NCBI GenBank assembly: GCA_030529365.1
Contig: JAUMXB010000014.1
Span: forward strand, 1-64,000
Direction of reading: 5' to 3'
Source: Cardiobacteriaceae bacterium
GTDB taxonomy: Bacteria > Pseudomonadota > Gammaproteobacteria > Cardiobacteriales > Cardiobacteriaceae
Length of the DNA stretch: 64,000 nt
The notes under the pieces are model-generated. The model was not told where the DNA came from. It saw nothing but the letters and a program-made list of their open reading frames with translations, and searched no databases. The position numbers and the translations under genes were made by a program. Of this stretch, positions 8,374 through 18,097 are shown piece after piece (within the stretch, counting starts at the first letter, position 1; each line of letters begins with the position of its first letter).

Positions 8374-9522
8374 ATGGATAGTCGCTGCAAATATGTGATG
8401 GCCACGCTGGCCGGCATGGCCATGGCACAGACCGCTTTCGCCCAGGAAGGTGCGCCGGATGCACAACAACCGCCTCCGCCAGCCGTGGAAGTCATCATCG
8501 CCAAACCACAAACGGTTGTGCTGACCGAAAACCTGCCCGCGCGTCTCGAAGCCTCGCGCGAGGCGGTGATCCAGCCGCAGGTCGGCGGCATTGTGCAGAA
8601 GCGCTTTTTCGAGGAAGGCGCGCAGGTGAAAGCGGGCGAGCAGCTCTACCAGATTGATGACGCCGTCTATCAGGCCAATCTGCTCTCTGCCAAAGCCAAG
8701 CTCGCCCAGGCCGAGGCGAGCAAGGCGCTCGCGCAAAGCACGGCGAACCGCTACGCGCCGCTGGTCAAGGAAAAAGCCGTCTCGCGCCAGACCTATGACC
8801 AGGCGTTGGCGGAAGTGAAAATGGCGGAAGCCAATATCGTCGCCGCCAATGCCGCCATCCAGCAGGCGCAGATCAATGTGGATTACGCGCGGGTGACCGC
8901 TCCGATTGCCGGTTTCATCGGCAAGTCGAACGTGAGCGAGGGTTCGCTTGTCTCGCCCGGCGCGGTGCAGATGGCGAAGATCCAGCAGCTCGATCCGATG
9001 TATGTGAACATCACCCAGTCGGCCGCCGATGTCATGAAGCTGAAGCAGGCTTTTGCCGCCGGTGCGCTCGATGGCGTCGATCTGAAAGTGACGATCACGC
9101 TGGAAGACGGCACCCCCTATCCGCACGCGGGCAAGCTGCTCTTTGCCGACCAGTCGGTGGATGCGGCGACCGGCGAACTGCTGGTGCGCGCCGCCGTGCC
9201 CAATCCCGAACATCTCCTGCTCCCCGGCCTTTATGTGCGCGCCGACATTCCCCAGCACCAATACAAAAACGCCTATCTCGTGCCGCAGAATGCGGTGACG
9301 CGCGGCAAGACGGATACGCTGCGCGTGGTCGACAAGGACGGCGCGTTCGCCCCGCGCGACGTGACCATCGCGCGCGCTTTCAAGGACCAGTGGGTAGTGA
9401 CCGGCGGCCTCAAGGCGGGCGAGATGGTGATGGTCGATACGCTGTCGCAATTCATGGCGGGCACGACGCACGTGACCCCCATGGTGCGCGGCGCTGACGG
9501 CCAACTGGCTCCGGCCAAATAA
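8374..9522 (+). CDS. RND efflux periplasmic adaptor protein (AcrA/MexA/MtrC type)
   Basis: This 382-residue membrane-fusion protein bridges the inner-membrane pump and the outer-membrane channel. The signal peptide ends around FAQEGA; no lipobox cysteine is evident, unlike AcrA. Lipoyl-domain halves ([20 protein letters not shown] and [15 protein letters not shown]) flank an alpha-hairpin rich in Ala, Gln and Lys (about residues 105-175). Beta-barrel and membrane-proximal domains follow. AAGGA precedes the ATG at 8374, and a longer frame is ignored. The pump gene begins 9 bases after the stop. Confidence 0.95.
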   Translation: MDSRCKYVMATLAGMAMAQTAFAQEGAPDAQQPPPPAVEVIIAKPQTVVLTENLPARLEASREAVIQPQVGGIVQKRFFEEGAQVKAGEQLYQIDDAVYQANLLSAKAKLAQAEASKALAQSTANRYAPLVKEKAVSRQTYDQALAEVKMAEANIVAANAAIQQAQINVDYARVTAPIAGFIGKSNVSEGSLVSPGAVQMAKIQQLDPMYVNITQSAADVMKLKQAFAAGALDGVDLKVTITLEDGTPYPHAGKLLFADQSVDAATGELLVRAAVPNPEHLLLPGLYVRADIPQHQYKNAYLVPQNAVTRGKTDTLRVVDKDGAFAPRDVTIARAFKDQWVVTGGLKAGEMVMVDTLSQFMAGTTHVTPMVRGADGQLAPAK

Positions 9523-9531
9523 GGAGGCGGT

Positions 9532-12500
9532 ATGTCACGCTTTTTCATCGATCGCCCGGTATTTGCCTGGGTGGTCGCGATTTTCATCATTCTCGGCGGC
9601 CTGCTCTCGCTCTCGCGCCTGCCCATCGAGCAATATCCCAATATCGGCGCGCCGACCATCCAGATCGGCGTGGTCTATCCCGGGGCGCGCGCCACCGACA
9701 TCGAAGAATCGGTGCTGGCGCTCATCGAGCGCGAGATGAACGGCATCGACGGCCTCGATTACATGAGCGCGTCGGCCAATGCCAACGGCACCGGCTCGGT
9801 ATCGCTCACTTTCAAGGCGGGCACCGATGCCGACATCGCCCAGGTGAACGTGCAGAACAACCTCGCGCAGGTCACTTCACGCCTGCCCAGGGCGGTCACG
9901 CAAAACGGCATCCGCGTCTCGCAGAGCAATGACGGCTTCCTCATGGTGGTGGCGCTCACCGCCAAGGAAGGCTCGAATCTCACCGTGCGCGAGATGAGCG
10001 ATTATGCAGTGCGCAACATTCTGCCGGAATTGCAGCGCGTCGAAGGCGTGGGCGGCATCCAGCAGTTCGGTGCGGAATCGGCAATGCGCATCTGGCTGCT
10101 GCCGGACAAACTGCGCGGCTACGGACTGAACGCCAGCGACATTTCCGCCGCCATTGCCGAGCAAAACCGCCAGATTCCGACCGGCAGCCTCGGCGCCCTG
10201 CCCGCCGTGGACGGCCAGCGCTTTTCCGCGGTCATCAACGTGCCCGGGCAACTGGCGAACGTCGAGGATTTTGAAAACATCGTGGTGAAAAGCACCGCCT
10301 CGGGCGCGACGGTGCGCCTGCGCGATGTGGCGCGCGTCGAACTCGGCCAGGAATCCTATGCCGCCTCCATGCGCCTGAATGGCGAAGTCAGCTCGGGCAT
10401 GGCGATACAGCTCGCGAGCGACGGCAATGCGGTCGCGACCGCCAAGGCCGTGAAAGCGCGCATGACCGATCTCGCGCAATATTTCCCCGCAGGGCTGGAA
10501 TGGAATGTGCCGTATGACACCTCCACTTTCGTCGATCTCTCGATCCAGCAGGTGCTCTATACGCTCGGCGAGGCGATGGCGCTCGTTTTCGTGGTGATGT
10601 TCCTCTTTCTGCAAAACCTGCGCTATACCCTGATTCCGGCGATCGTCGTGCCCATTTCGCTGATGGGCGCGCTCGCCATCATGCTGCCGCTCGGCATGTC
10701 GATCAACGTGCTCACCATGTTTGCCATGGTGCTGGTGATCGGGATTGTGGTCGATGACGCCATCGTCGTGGTGGAAAACGTCGAGCGCCTCATGGCCGAA
10801 GAAGGGCTCACTCCCTATCAGGCAACCGTGAAAAGCATGGGGCAGATTGCCAATGCCATTGTCGGCATCACTTTGGTGAACATCGTGGTCTTCGTGCCGA
10901 TGGCCTTCTTCCCCGGCGCAACCGGCGGCATCTTCCGCCAGTTCGCCCTCGTCATGGCGGGCTCCATCGGCTTTTCCGGCTTTTTGGCGCTTACCCTCAC
11001 CCCTGCGCTCTGCGCCACCATTCTGAAGCCGGTCAAAGCCGGGCATCATGAAAAACGCGGCTTTTTCGGCGCCTTCAACCGCGTGCTGAAAGCGCTCACC
11101 CATGCCTACGAGGCCACGCTCGCCAAATTCATCCGCGTCAGTTATGCCGTCTTCGTCTTTTATCTGGCGCTGGGCGCGGGCGCGTTCTTCATCTTCCAGA
11201 AGCTGCCCACCAACTTCCTGCCCGACGAAGACCAGGGCTTTGTCATCGCCAGCGCGCAACTGCCCGCCGGGGCAACGGCCGAGCGCACGCTCGCCAAGAT
11301 CGGCGAGATGGAAAAAGTGGCGCTCGCCATTCCCGAAGTGGCCAACATGGCGGCGGTGCAGGGCTTCAGCTTCACCGGCCAGGGGCAAAACATGGGCATG
11401 GCCTTCATCACCCTGAAAGACTGGGCGGAGCGCACGCAAGCCGGGCAAAGCGCGGCAGCCGTCGGCCAGAAACTCATGGGCGGCTTCATGCAGATTCGCG
11501 ATGCCACCATCTTTGCGCTCTCCCCGCCTGCAATTCCCGCACTCGGCACATCGAGCGGCTTTTCCCTGCAACTGGAAGACCGCGGCGGCGCCGGTCACGA
11601 AGCGCTTTTGCAGGCGCGCAACCAGCTGATGGGCATGGCCATGCGCGAGCAGGACGTGATTGCCCAGGTGCGCCCGGGCGGCCTTGCCGACGCGCCGCAG
11701 CTGCGCATCGACATCAACCGCGATGCCGCCTACGCCCAGGGCGTGAGTCTCTCCGCCATTGCTGCGACGCTCGGCATGCATTTCGGCTCGGCCTATGTCA
11801 ATGATTTCCCGAACAGCGGACGCCTGCAGAAAGTCACCATCCAGGCCGATGCCGGCTCGCGCATGCAGGAAGACGATTTGCGCACCCTGAACATCCCCAA
11901 CAACAGCGGCGGCCAGGTGCCGCTCGGCGCCATTGCCCAGTTCCACTGGGAAGACGGGCAAATGCAGGCGAGCCGCTACAACGGCTATCCGGCGATGGCC
12001 CTGAGCGGCAGCGCCGTGCCCGGCAAGAGCACCGGCGAAGCCATGCGCAAGATGGAAGAACTGGCGCGGCAGTTGCCGCCCGGCTTTGCCATCGAATGGA
12101 CGGGGCTCTCGCTCGAAGAGCAGCGCGCCGGCAACCAGCAGCTCTATGTTTACGGCTTTACCATTCTCGCCGTTTTCCTCTGCCTCGCCGCACTCTATGA
12201 AAGCTGGTCGATTCCCTTTGCCGTGCTGCTCGTCCTGCCGCTCGGCTTCCTGGGCGTTTCCGGCGGCGTGTTCCTGCGCAACCTGTTCAACGCCAAGATG
12301 GGCCATGCCGAGTTTTTCGCCAACGACATCTATTTCCAGATTGGCATGATTACCGTGATGGGATTGACCGCGAAAAACGCCATTCTCATCATCGAGTTCG
12401 CCAAAGAATTGCAGGAAAGCGGCCTCTCGCGCATCCAGTCGGCGCTTTCCGCCGCGCATTTGCGCTTCCGCCCCATCGTCATGACCTCGATGGCCTTCAT

Positions 12501-12711
12501 CCTCGGCGTCGTGCCGCTTTATCTCGCGAGCGGCGCAAGCTCGGCGAGCCAGCGCGCCATCGGCACCAGCGTTTTCTGGGGCATGAGCGTCGGCACCTTC
12601 CTGGGCCTCGTGATGATTCCCATCTTCTTCGTGATGGTGCGTAAAATCTTCCCCGGACGCATGGGCGTTCTCGACAAATACGCGCAAACCCAATCAGGAG
12701 TGTCGCCATGA
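9532..12711 (+). CDS. RND multidrug efflux pump, inner-membrane transporter (HAE1 family)
   Basis: This 1059-residue AcrB/MexB/MtrD homologue is a proton-driven pump that takes drugs from the periplasm and membrane. [20 protein letters not shown] is the typical first helix. The proton-relay residues are present: D408 and D409 in [11 protein letters not shown] and K948 in [14 protein letters not shown]. Two large periplasmic loops and twelve membrane segments fit the family, and length is standard (E. coli AcrB is 1049). GGAGG precedes the ATG. The stop overlaps the start of the channel gene (ATGA). Substrates cannot be read from sequence. Confidence 0.97.
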   Translation: MSRFFIDRPVFAWVVAIFIILGGLLSLSRLPIEQYPNIGAPTIQIGVVYPGARATDIEESVLALIEREMNGIDGLDYMSASANANGTGSVSLTFKAGTDADIAQVNVQNNLAQVTSRLPRAVTQNGIRVSQSNDGFLMVVALTAKEGSNLTVREMSDYAVRNILPELQRVEGVGGIQQFGAESAMRIWLLPDKLRGYGLNASDISAAIAEQNRQIPTGSLGALPAVDGQRFSAVINVPGQLANVEDFENIVVKSTASGATVRLRDVARVELGQESYAASMRLNGEVSSGMAIQLASDGNAVATAKAVKARMTDLAQYFPAGLEWNVPYDTSTFVDLSIQQVLYTLGEAMALVFVVMFLFLQNLRYTLIPAIVVPISLMGALAIMLPLGMSINVLTMFAMVLVIGIVVDDAIVVVENVERLMAEEGLTPYQATVKSMGQIANAIVGITLVNIVVFVPMAFFPGATGGIFRQFALVMAGSIGFSGFLALTLTPALCATILKPVKAGHHEKRGFFGAFNRVLKALTHAYEATLAKFIRVSYAVFVFYLALGAGAFFIFQKLPTNFLPDEDQGFVIASAQLPAGATAERTLAKIGEMEKVALAIPEVANMAAVQGFSFTGQGQNMGMAFITLKDWAERTQAGQSAAAVGQKLMGGFMQIRDATIFALSPPAIPALGTSSGFSLQLEDRGGAGHEALLQARNQLMGMAMREQDVIAQVRPGGLADAPQLRIDINRDAAYAQGVSLSAIAATLGMHFGSAYVNDFPNSGRLQKVTIQADAGSRMQEDDLRTLNIPNNSGGQVPLGAIAQFHWEDGQMQASRYNGYPAMALSGSAVPGKSTGEAMRKMEELARQLPPGFAIEWTGLSLEEQRAGNQQLYVYGFTILAVFLCLAALYESWSIPFAVLLVLPLGFLGVSGGVFLRNLFNAKMGHAEFFANDIYFQIGMITVMGLTAKNAILIIEFAKELQESGLSRIQSALSAAHLRFRPIVMTSMAFILGVVPLYLASGASSASQRAIGTSVFWGMSVGTFLGLVMIPIFFVMVRKIFPGRMGVLDKYAQTQSGVSP

Positions 12712-14162
12712 AAACCGTTTTGAAAACCCTGCCGCTCGCCGTCATGCTCGCGGCCTGCTCCTTCACCCCGGAATACGTCGAGCCGCAGGTCGCCCTGCCG
12801 CAAAGCTGGATGGAAGTGGCGATCGCCGAACAGGATGCCACCGGCGCGCTGGCGGCCGACCTCGGCTGGCGCGACTACTTCCGCGATGCACAGCTGCAAA
12901 CGCTGATTGCCGAAGCGCTTGCCCACAACCACGATCTCAAAAAAGCCGCGCTCAACGTGCAAATCGCCCAGGCGCAATACGGCATCCAGCGCACTGGCGA
13001 ACTGCCGCAGGTGAACGCCAACGGCACCGTTACCCGCTCGCGCACCCCGCGCGATCTGAGCGGCACGGGGCACTCGCGTGTGGGTGAAGCGTACAGCGTC
13101 GGCCTCGGCGCTGCCGCCTTCGAGCTCGACTTCTACGGACGCGTGCAGGCCATGAGCGAACAGGCGCTCAATCGCTATTTCGCCACGCGCGAAGCGCATG
13201 ATGCCGCGCAGCTTGCCATCATCGCGGCCGTTGCCAAAACCTACTATCAGGCGCGCACCGCCCAGGCGCAGCTGGCGCTTGCCGAAGACGTGCTGAAAAC
13301 CCGCGAAGAATCCTACCGCCTCTCCAGGCTGCAATTTGACGCCGGGCTGTTGACCGCCTCGGCGCTGCGCGGCGTCGAAGCGCAAATCGAAAGCGCGCGC
13401 GGCAGCGCGGCGGAAGCGAAACGCGCGCGGCAACAGGCGCTGAACGCGCTCTCCATGCTGGTCGGCAAACCCGTGAGCCAGCTCGCCCTGCCGAGCAGTG
13501 GCGAACTGAAAAAAGCCTTTGCCGACATTCGCCTGCCCGCCGGCATTCCCGCCAGCGTCCTCGTCCATCGCCCCGACATCCGCGAAGCCGAATACCTGCT
13601 GAAAGCAGCCAATGCCAATATCGGCGCCGCGCGCGCCGCCCTTTACCCGAGCGTGGCGCTCACCGGCAGCCTCGGCTTTGGCAGCACCGAACTCAAAAAC
13701 CTCCTCGAACGCCCGAATCTGAGCTGGAATATTGGCCCGAGCGTCATGCTGCCCATCTTCGATCGCAGCAAACTCAAGCGCAACGTGGACATCAGCGAAG
13801 CGCAGCAGCAAATCGCCGTGGAGAACTACCAGTCCGTGGTGCAGGGCGCGTTCTATGAAGTCGCCAATGCCCTCATCGCCCGCGAAACGCTTGCCGAGCA
13901 ATACCAGGCGCAACAGCGCGGCAACAAGTCAGTCGCCGAGCGCATGCGTCTGGAAAAACTGCGTTTCAACGCCGGCGTTTCCACCGCGCTCGACCTGCTC
14001 GACGCCGAACGCGAAAGCTACGCGAGCGAACAGGGACTGCTCGCCACGCAATTGCAGATCCTTGCCAACAACGTCGATCTCTACATCGCCATGGGCGGCG
14101 GCCTCGCCGAATATGGCGCAGGACGCCCTGCGGGCGCGTTGCCGGTCAAAACTGCCAAATGA
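12708..14162 (+). CDS. RND efflux outer-membrane channel lipoprotein (OprM/MtrE, NodT family)
   Basis: This 484-residue TolC-like channel has a signal peptide ending in lipobox LAAC (lipid site Cys17). Two structural repeats each carry outer-membrane strands and long helices. Examples are DLGWRDYFRDAQLQTLIAEA at the start of repeat one and RPDIREAEYLLKAANANIGA starting the second half. It begins inside the pump stop codon (ATGA) with AGGAG upstream, so all three efflux subunits come from one message. Its own TGA stop is the first three bases of palindrome locus 5. Confidence 0.95.
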   Translation: MKTVLKTLPLAVMLAACSFTPEYVEPQVALPQSWMEVAIAEQDATGALAADLGWRDYFRDAQLQTLIAEALAHNHDLKKAALNVQIAQAQYGIQRTGELPQVNANGTVTRSRTPRDLSGTGHSRVGEAYSVGLGAAAFELDFYGRVQAMSEQALNRYFATREAHDAAQLAIIAAVAKTYYQARTAQAQLALAEDVLKTREESYRLSRLQFDAGLLTASALRGVEAQIESARGSAAEAKRARQQALNALSMLVGKPVSQLALPSSGELKKAFADIRLPAGIPASVLVHRPDIREAEYLLKAANANIGAARAALYPSVALTGSLGFGSTELKNLLERPNLSWNIGPSVMLPIFDRSKLKRNVDISEAQQQIAVENYQSVVQGAFYEVANALIARETLAEQYQAQQRGNKSVAERMRLEKLRFNAGVSTALDLLDAERESYASEQGLLATQLQILANNVDLYIAMGGGLAEYGAGRPAGALPVKTAK

Positions 14163-14238
14163 GAAAATTTACCAAGATAAAGCGCTTATGATGAGAAAAT
14201 TTCTCATCATAAGCGCTTTATCGTGGTAAGAAATCACT
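14160..14238. repeat. AAGCGCTT palindrome locus 5 (two cores)
   Basis: Cores at 14180-14187 and 14211-14218 are 31 bp apart. The segment between them is TGAGAAAATTTCTCA, itself nearly palindromic. The left arm TGAGAAAATTTACC supplies the stop codon of the channel gene. Confidence 0.92.
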
Positions 14239-14359
14239 ATTTTCAGAGAATTTTTGTAATTTAATAAACCCTGCGAAACAGGCCGTGATGCCTGCTGCGT
14301 CCCTGAATGACCCAACACCTGCACCTGATTGTTCCGCCGTCGCGCAGGGGTAGAGGCGT

Positions 14360-14436
14360 AGGTTGGGGTGAGGCTTTGCCGAACCCCAACATTTTCCTAT
14401 CTACGCTGGGGTTCACCTTTGCCTCACCAACAGCCT
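14360..14436. repeat. nested GGTTGGGG palindromic repeat, copy 1
   Basis: An outer inverted pair (AGGTTGGGGTGAGGC against GCCTCACCAACAGCCT) encloses an inner pair (GAACCCCA against TGGGGTTC). Related copies lie at 26078-26157 and 52674-52752. The rest of 14239-14667 shows no gene. Confidence 0.65.
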
Positions 14437-14667
14437 ACTGTTATTTCACTGGTTTTCTGGAGAATCGTTGCAGATCTTTTGAGCGGAATGGCTACGGTCG
14501 GCACGACCGCCCGTGCAACACGCCCCGTGGTTTTCGCGGATACCCGGTGGCGCATGTCGTCACCATTCAGCAGGTTCACAAAAACCGCGCAATCATCAAT
14601 CCATGCCCCGTGCGCTTTCCGCGTGATGTCACCGATCGGCATTTTTGCCGCCGCCCAAGAAAAATCC

Positions 14668-14696
14668 TTGACCCTCCCGCGCAAACTCACTACAAT
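14668..14696 (+). promoter_or_regulatory. promoter of the tRNA cluster
   Basis: TTGACC (14668-14673) and TACAAT (14691-14696) are separated by 17 bp, 22 bases before the first tRNA. Confidence 0.75.
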
Positions 14697-14718
14697 GCGC
14701 GACCTTGCTTTGAGGTAT

Positions 14719-14795
14719 CGGAGTATAGCGCAGTCTGGTAGCGCATCTGGTTTGGGACCAGGGGGTCGGGGGTTCAAATCCCTCTACTCCGACCA
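14719..14795 (+). tRNA. tRNA-Pro (anticodon TGG)
   Basis: This is a 77-base cloverleaf with acceptor CGGAGTA/TACTCCG, anticodon loop TTTGGGA giving TGG, T-loop GTTCAAATC and an encoded CCA end. It is first in a three-tRNA cluster and probably co-transcribed. Confidence 0.95.
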
Positions 14796-14811
14796 TCCAA
14801 CGCTTAATGAT

Positions 14812-14888
14812 GTGCCCGTAGCTCAACTGGATAGAGCAACGGCCTTCTAAGCCGTAGGTTACAGGTTCGAGTCCTGTCGGGTGCGCCA
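14812..14888 (+). tRNA. tRNA-Arg (anticodon TCT)
   Basis: This is a 77-base cloverleaf with anticodon loop CTTCTAA (TCT), T-loop GTTCGAGTC and an encoded CCA. The acceptor stem GTGCCCG/CGGGTGC has two G-T pairs near its end. It decodes AGA/AGG, rare codons in this GC-rich DNA. Confidence 0.95.
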
Positions 14889-14941
14889 AATCTTGTGGAA
14901 AGCCATATTGGCAGCCAGACAAAGCGAAGCAAGTTCTCAAT

Positions 14942-15019
14942 GGTGGATATAGCTCAGTTGGTCAGAGCGCTGGATTGTGATTCCGGAGGTCGTGGGTTCG
15001 AGCCCCATTATCCACCCCA
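14942..15019 (+). tRNA. tRNA-His (anticodon GTG)
   Basis: This 78-base cloverleaf includes the extra 5' G (G-1) paired with C73 that marks tRNA-His. The anticodon loop TTGTGAT gives GTG, the T-loop is GTTCGAGCC, and CCA is encoded. It is the last of the cluster. Confidence 0.95.
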
Positions 15020-15061
15020 TCTTACTTTTCCTTTTTTCCCGTATTTTCGCAAAATATCATC

Positions 15062-15100
15062 TGTTTTTATCGCGAGAAGCGCTTGTTCGTGAGAAAAAAC
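15062..15100. repeat. AAGCGCTT palindrome locus 6 (one core)
   Basis: Core 15077-15084 has TTTTTATCGCGAG on the left and GTTCGTGAGAAAAAA on the right. It sits 60 bases after tRNA-His. Confidence 0.8.
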
Positions 15101-15300
15101 GTGCAAAAAAGCTGATTTTGTAATAAATCTCTTTATTCAGCAGCTTGTACAGTCACTCAACCCCAAAAATCTGCCACGATGCTCCAGAAAACCGGCGGAA
15201 CGACGGGAAGCTCGCGCAGATGGCAAAAATATTGGAGGGCGGCAAGGGCCTCACCTCGGCAACTGCTATCACTGCACGACAATGGAACGATTGGGCGTAG

Positions 15301-15364
15301 GGACGTTGCCTGCAACGTCCGCAGTGCACGTGTTTGCTCATTCAACGACATAGCAGGCTACGTC
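15301..15364. repeat. two copies of the GACGT-N-GC palindrome
   Basis: GGACGTTGCCTGCAACGTCC (15301-15320) is a perfect 20-bp palindrome. GACATAGCAGGCTACGTC (15347-15364) is the variant with an A/T exchange on both arms. No gene is visible between 15101 and 15499. Confidence 0.75.
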
Positions 15365-15499
15365 CCTGCGTCTGCGCCATCTGTTTGTCGAAGATTTAGG
15401 TTGAGTGGCTATCAGTCACTGGCCGCGCAGCCGTAAAGCACAATCCCCAAATATCAAACACGATCCGCCTGTGTTGCTGTACGCGCTTTCTTCCGCAGA

Positions 15500-15714
15500 C
15501 TAGGGGCTGTTGACAATTCGCGACTAGGGTTTACACGCGATTAGAAAAGTATTTGAAATTTCGATGGTTTCGTCGCTGCGCGTTTTTTCTATCCCCCTCT
15601 CTGCTCCGCAGCTCTTCGAGTCCCCAACCCCTCCCCCTCAAGGGGGAGGGGCTTTAGTTCCTTGCTTTATTTAAAGTTCATTGTGTTAAAGCATGAATTG
15701 TCAACAGTCCCTAG
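15500..15714. mobile_element. MITE-like element, 215 bp
   Basis: The ends are 20-bp inverted repeats with one mismatch: CTAGGGGCTGTTGACAATTC at 15500-15519, and the complement of CTAGGGACTGTTGACAATTC at 15695-15714. CTAG at both ends resembles the target of IS5-type elements, whose ends often read GG-CTGTTGACAA. No transposase is encoded inside. The interior holds a perfect 11-bp hairpin of C and T runs (15628-15651). A non-autonomous or decayed IS is the simplest reading. Confidence 0.6.
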
Positions 15715-15749
15715 CGACTCCACGCTATCCGCTTTGATGCACCGCTCCG

Positions 15750-17711
15750 CTATTTCTGCCCGTTGCGCATTTTCTGGCGCAATTGCGCCAGCAGGCGCAC
15801 CGCCTCTGGATGCCCTTCCGCCGCCGCGCTTTCCAGCAAATGAAGGGCGCGATCCGTATGCTGGCGCACGGCGCGCCCTTCCGCATACATGTCGCCCAGC
15901 GTGGCCTGCGCTTCGTCGTATCCCTGCTCCGCCGCGCGATTGAGGAGACGCAGGGCTTCCAGCTCGTTGCGCGCCACGCCGCGCCCCAGCAAGTAGAGCA
16001 TGCCGAGGCCATATTGCCCTTCCCTGTCGCCGCGTTGCGCTGCACTGCGGAAATGCTCCTCGGCCAGCGCGTACCATTTTGCCGCTTCCGCCTTTTGCCC
16101 GCGCGCCGCATAATGCTCGCCCAGCGCGTATTCCGCCGGCGCATGGGCCTGGGCGGCGGCAAGGTGCAGCCAGTGCAGGGCCTGGGCATCGTCCTGCTGG
16201 ATGCCCTGCCCCAAACGATAGGCCTGCCCCAGGGCAAACTGGCTGCGCACATGGCCTTGCCGCGCCGCCTTGTGCCACCACACGCTTGCCTGCAACCAAT
16301 CCGCTTCGCCGCCAAGACCGCGTGCGCACATGCGCCCCAGCAGCCATTGCGCTTCCGCATGACCGCGCGTTGCCGCCTGTTGCAGCCAGTCGCGCGCCGC
16401 TTCGCCCTCGCTGTATTGCAACAGGGCGCCGAGGCGCTGCTGGGCATCGGCATGTTGCTGGCGCGCCGCCTGCGCATACCATTCCCGCGCCTGCCTCACG
16501 TCGCCCGCCGCTTCCGCCTGCTGGCCGAGATGGAATTGCGCGTTGGCATGACCTTGCGCTGCCGCCTGCTGATAATGCCCGCTATCGCCCTGCAAACGGG
16601 CAAGACGGTAACGCGCTTCGCCGCTGCCCCAGCTTGCCGCTTCCTGATACCACGGAATGGCGCGCCCGGCATGGTGCAGCGCTTCATAGAGGGCGCCGAG
16701 GGCAAGGGCAGCGTCTTCATGCTGCTGGCGTGCGGCACGCTGCCACCAGAAAATCGCCTGCTCGCGGTCTGCCGTTACGCCTTTGCCCTGCGCGAACAGA
16801 CGTCCCAGTTGCCATTGGCTCTCGCCATCGCCCTGTTCGGCTGCCTGCCGATACCAGTGCACGGCCTGCGGCGGATCGCTGTCGCGATACCATTCGCCCA
16901 GGGCGCGCTGCGCGGGAATGAATTGCTGCTCGGCCGCGCGCGCGTACCATTGCAGTGCCTGACGCTCGTTGCGATGCACGCCTTCCCCGCGCCGGTAATG
17001 TCCGGCCAGCGCAAATTGCGCACCCGCATCGCCCTGCTCCGCCGCCTGCCGGTAGGCGTCCACCGCGGCCTCGGCATCGCCCTGTGCCGCATAGGCTTCG
17101 GCGAGCAGGAAACGGGCATGGGCATGGTTTTGCGCGGCGGCGCGGGCATACCACGCCTGTGCGACAGTGGCATCTTCCGCCTGCTGTCCGAGGGCAATTT
17201 GCGCGGGCGCGTACTGCTGCGCAGCGGCGCGCTCCAGCCAGCGCGTGCCCTGTTCGGCATCGGCTGCCATGCCGAGGCCCTCGCGACAGGCCATGCCGAG
17301 ATTGTATTGCGCGGCGGCATGGCCGCGCTCCGCCGCCTCGCGAAACCAGGCAACGGCGCGCGGCAAATCCTCGCGCACCCCGCGGTTGGCCGCATAGAGC
17401 ACGCCCAGATTGAACTGCGCGCCGCTGTGCCCGCGTCCTGCGGCCTTTTCATACCAGCGTATCGCCTGCCCGTAATCCTGCTCCACTCCCGCGCCCTGAT
17501 GGTAGAGCGCGCCAAGGCGAAACTGCGCGTCTTTTTGCCCCTTGGCCGCCCGTGCTTCCAGCTGGCGCACGGATGCACCCGCGCTTGCGGGAAACTGCGC
17601 TTCCAGCACCAGGCCGCTCTCCGCCGCATGGATGCCGACAGCCAGCAGCAAGCCGCCTGCAAGACACAGGCAGCGGGCAAGCAGCAAGCCACGACGGCAC
17701 GACGCAAACAT
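15750..17711 (-). CDS. exported Sel1-like (TPR-type) repeat protein
   Basis: This 653-residue protein has a signal peptide (hydrophobic core LLLARCLCLAGGLLLAVG, cleavage near IHA-AES) followed by about 18 consecutive Sel1-like repeats of 33-40 residues. Each carries the pattern G-x-A-x-A-Q-x-x-L-G-x-x-Y (for example HSGAQFNLGVLYAAN, DAGAQFALAGHYRRG, EAQATLGDMYAEG). Such alpha-solenoids are scaffolds for protein contacts in the periplasm or at the surface, and partners cannot be predicted. GGGAG precedes the ATG. A same-length open frame on the opposite strand is an antisense shadow of the high-GC repeats. The MITE-like element abuts its 3' end. Confidence 0.9.
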   Translation of the reverse strand: MFASCRRGLLLARCLCLAGGLLLAVGIHAAESGLVLEAQFPASAGASVRQLEARAAKGQKDAQFRLGALYHQGAGVEQDYGQAIRWYEKAAGRGHSGAQFNLGVLYAANRGVREDLPRAVAWFREAAERGHAAAQYNLGMACREGLGMAADAEQGTRWLERAAAQQYAPAQIALGQQAEDATVAQAWYARAAAQNHAHARFLLAEAYAAQGDAEAAVDAYRQAAEQGDAGAQFALAGHYRRGEGVHRNERQALQWYARAAEQQFIPAQRALGEWYRDSDPPQAVHWYRQAAEQGDGESQWQLGRLFAQGKGVTADREQAIFWWQRAARQQHEDAALALGALYEALHHAGRAIPWYQEAASWGSGEARYRLARLQGDSGHYQQAAAQGHANAQFHLGQQAEAAGDVRQAREWYAQAARQQHADAQQRLGALLQYSEGEAARDWLQQAATRGHAEAQWLLGRMCARGLGGEADWLQASVWWHKAARQGHVRSQFALGQAYRLGQGIQQDDAQALHWLHLAAAQAHAPAEYALGEHYAARGQKAEAAKWYALAEEHFRSAAQRGDREGQYGLGMLYLLGRGVARNELEALRLLNRAAEQGYDEAQATLGDMYAEGRAVRQHTDRALHLLESAAAEGHPEAVRLLAQLRQKMRNGQK

Positions 17712-17800
17712 GAACAGTCTCCCGGAGATGAAGCGGCATTATGACATGAATGTCATGTTGCGGCAGGCACACGACAAAAGAATATCGATGCAAATTTGAT

Positions 17801-17877
17801 AGTCATTTTTTCTCATTTCAAAGCGCTTATAGCGAGAAATTTTCTCACCATAAGCGCTTCATAATGAGAAAAACAAG
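17801..17877. repeat. AAGCGCTT palindrome locus 7 (two cores)
   Basis: Cores at 17821-17828 and 17852-17859 are 31 bp apart, joined by GAGAAATTTTCTCA. It is upstream of the Sel1 gene and past the DUF945 terminator. Confidence 0.9.
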
Positions 17878-17950
17878 CTGTTTTTGCGTATTTTTTGTTT
17901 TCTTTCAAGAAAACTCGACCAAATCACAGCCATTGCTGTTCACAGCCAGG

Positions 17951-17980
17951 CACGAAAAAAGCGGCCATTGGCCGCTTTGC
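17951..17980 (-). terminator. terminator of the DUF945 gene
   Basis: The perfect hairpin AAAGCGGCC-AT-GGCCGCTTT is followed on the reverse strand by a T run (TTTTTTCG). It lies about 120 bases past the gene's stop codon. Confidence 0.8.
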
Positions 17981-18021
17981 TGGCAAGATTGCCGGTGATG
18001 CTGTCCGAAAATCCGGTGGCG

Positions 18022-18070
18022 TTGCCTCGCCCGCAGCAAATACCCTTTGCGGGTGTTTGCGGCGAGGCAA
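18022..18070. other. large imperfect hairpin in the DUF945 3' untranslated region
   Basis: TTGCCTCGCC pairs with GGCGAGGCAA, and inside it GCAAATACCC pairs with GGGTGTTTGC around loop TTTGC, with a 4-nt bulge (CGCA) on one arm. It lies between the gene's stop (18098) and its terminator. There is no T run, so it is not itself a terminator. It could be an mRNA-stability structure or a processed small RNA. Confidence 0.55.
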
Positions 18071-18097
18071 TATCCCGTCGCGATTTTGTCTCAGCGC

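Noticed and set aside
9877-12693. 938-codon open frame on the reverse strand opposite the RND pump gene
   Set aside because: It is low in complexity (rich in His, Glu and Ala), has no family motifs, and lies wholly antisense to a clear AcrB homologue. High GC in third positions keeps antisense frames open.
15783-17744. 653-codon forward frame opposite the Sel1-repeat gene
   Set aside because: It is an antisense shadow of the repeats. The reverse frame has a signal peptide, ribosome site and 18 recognisable Sel1 units.
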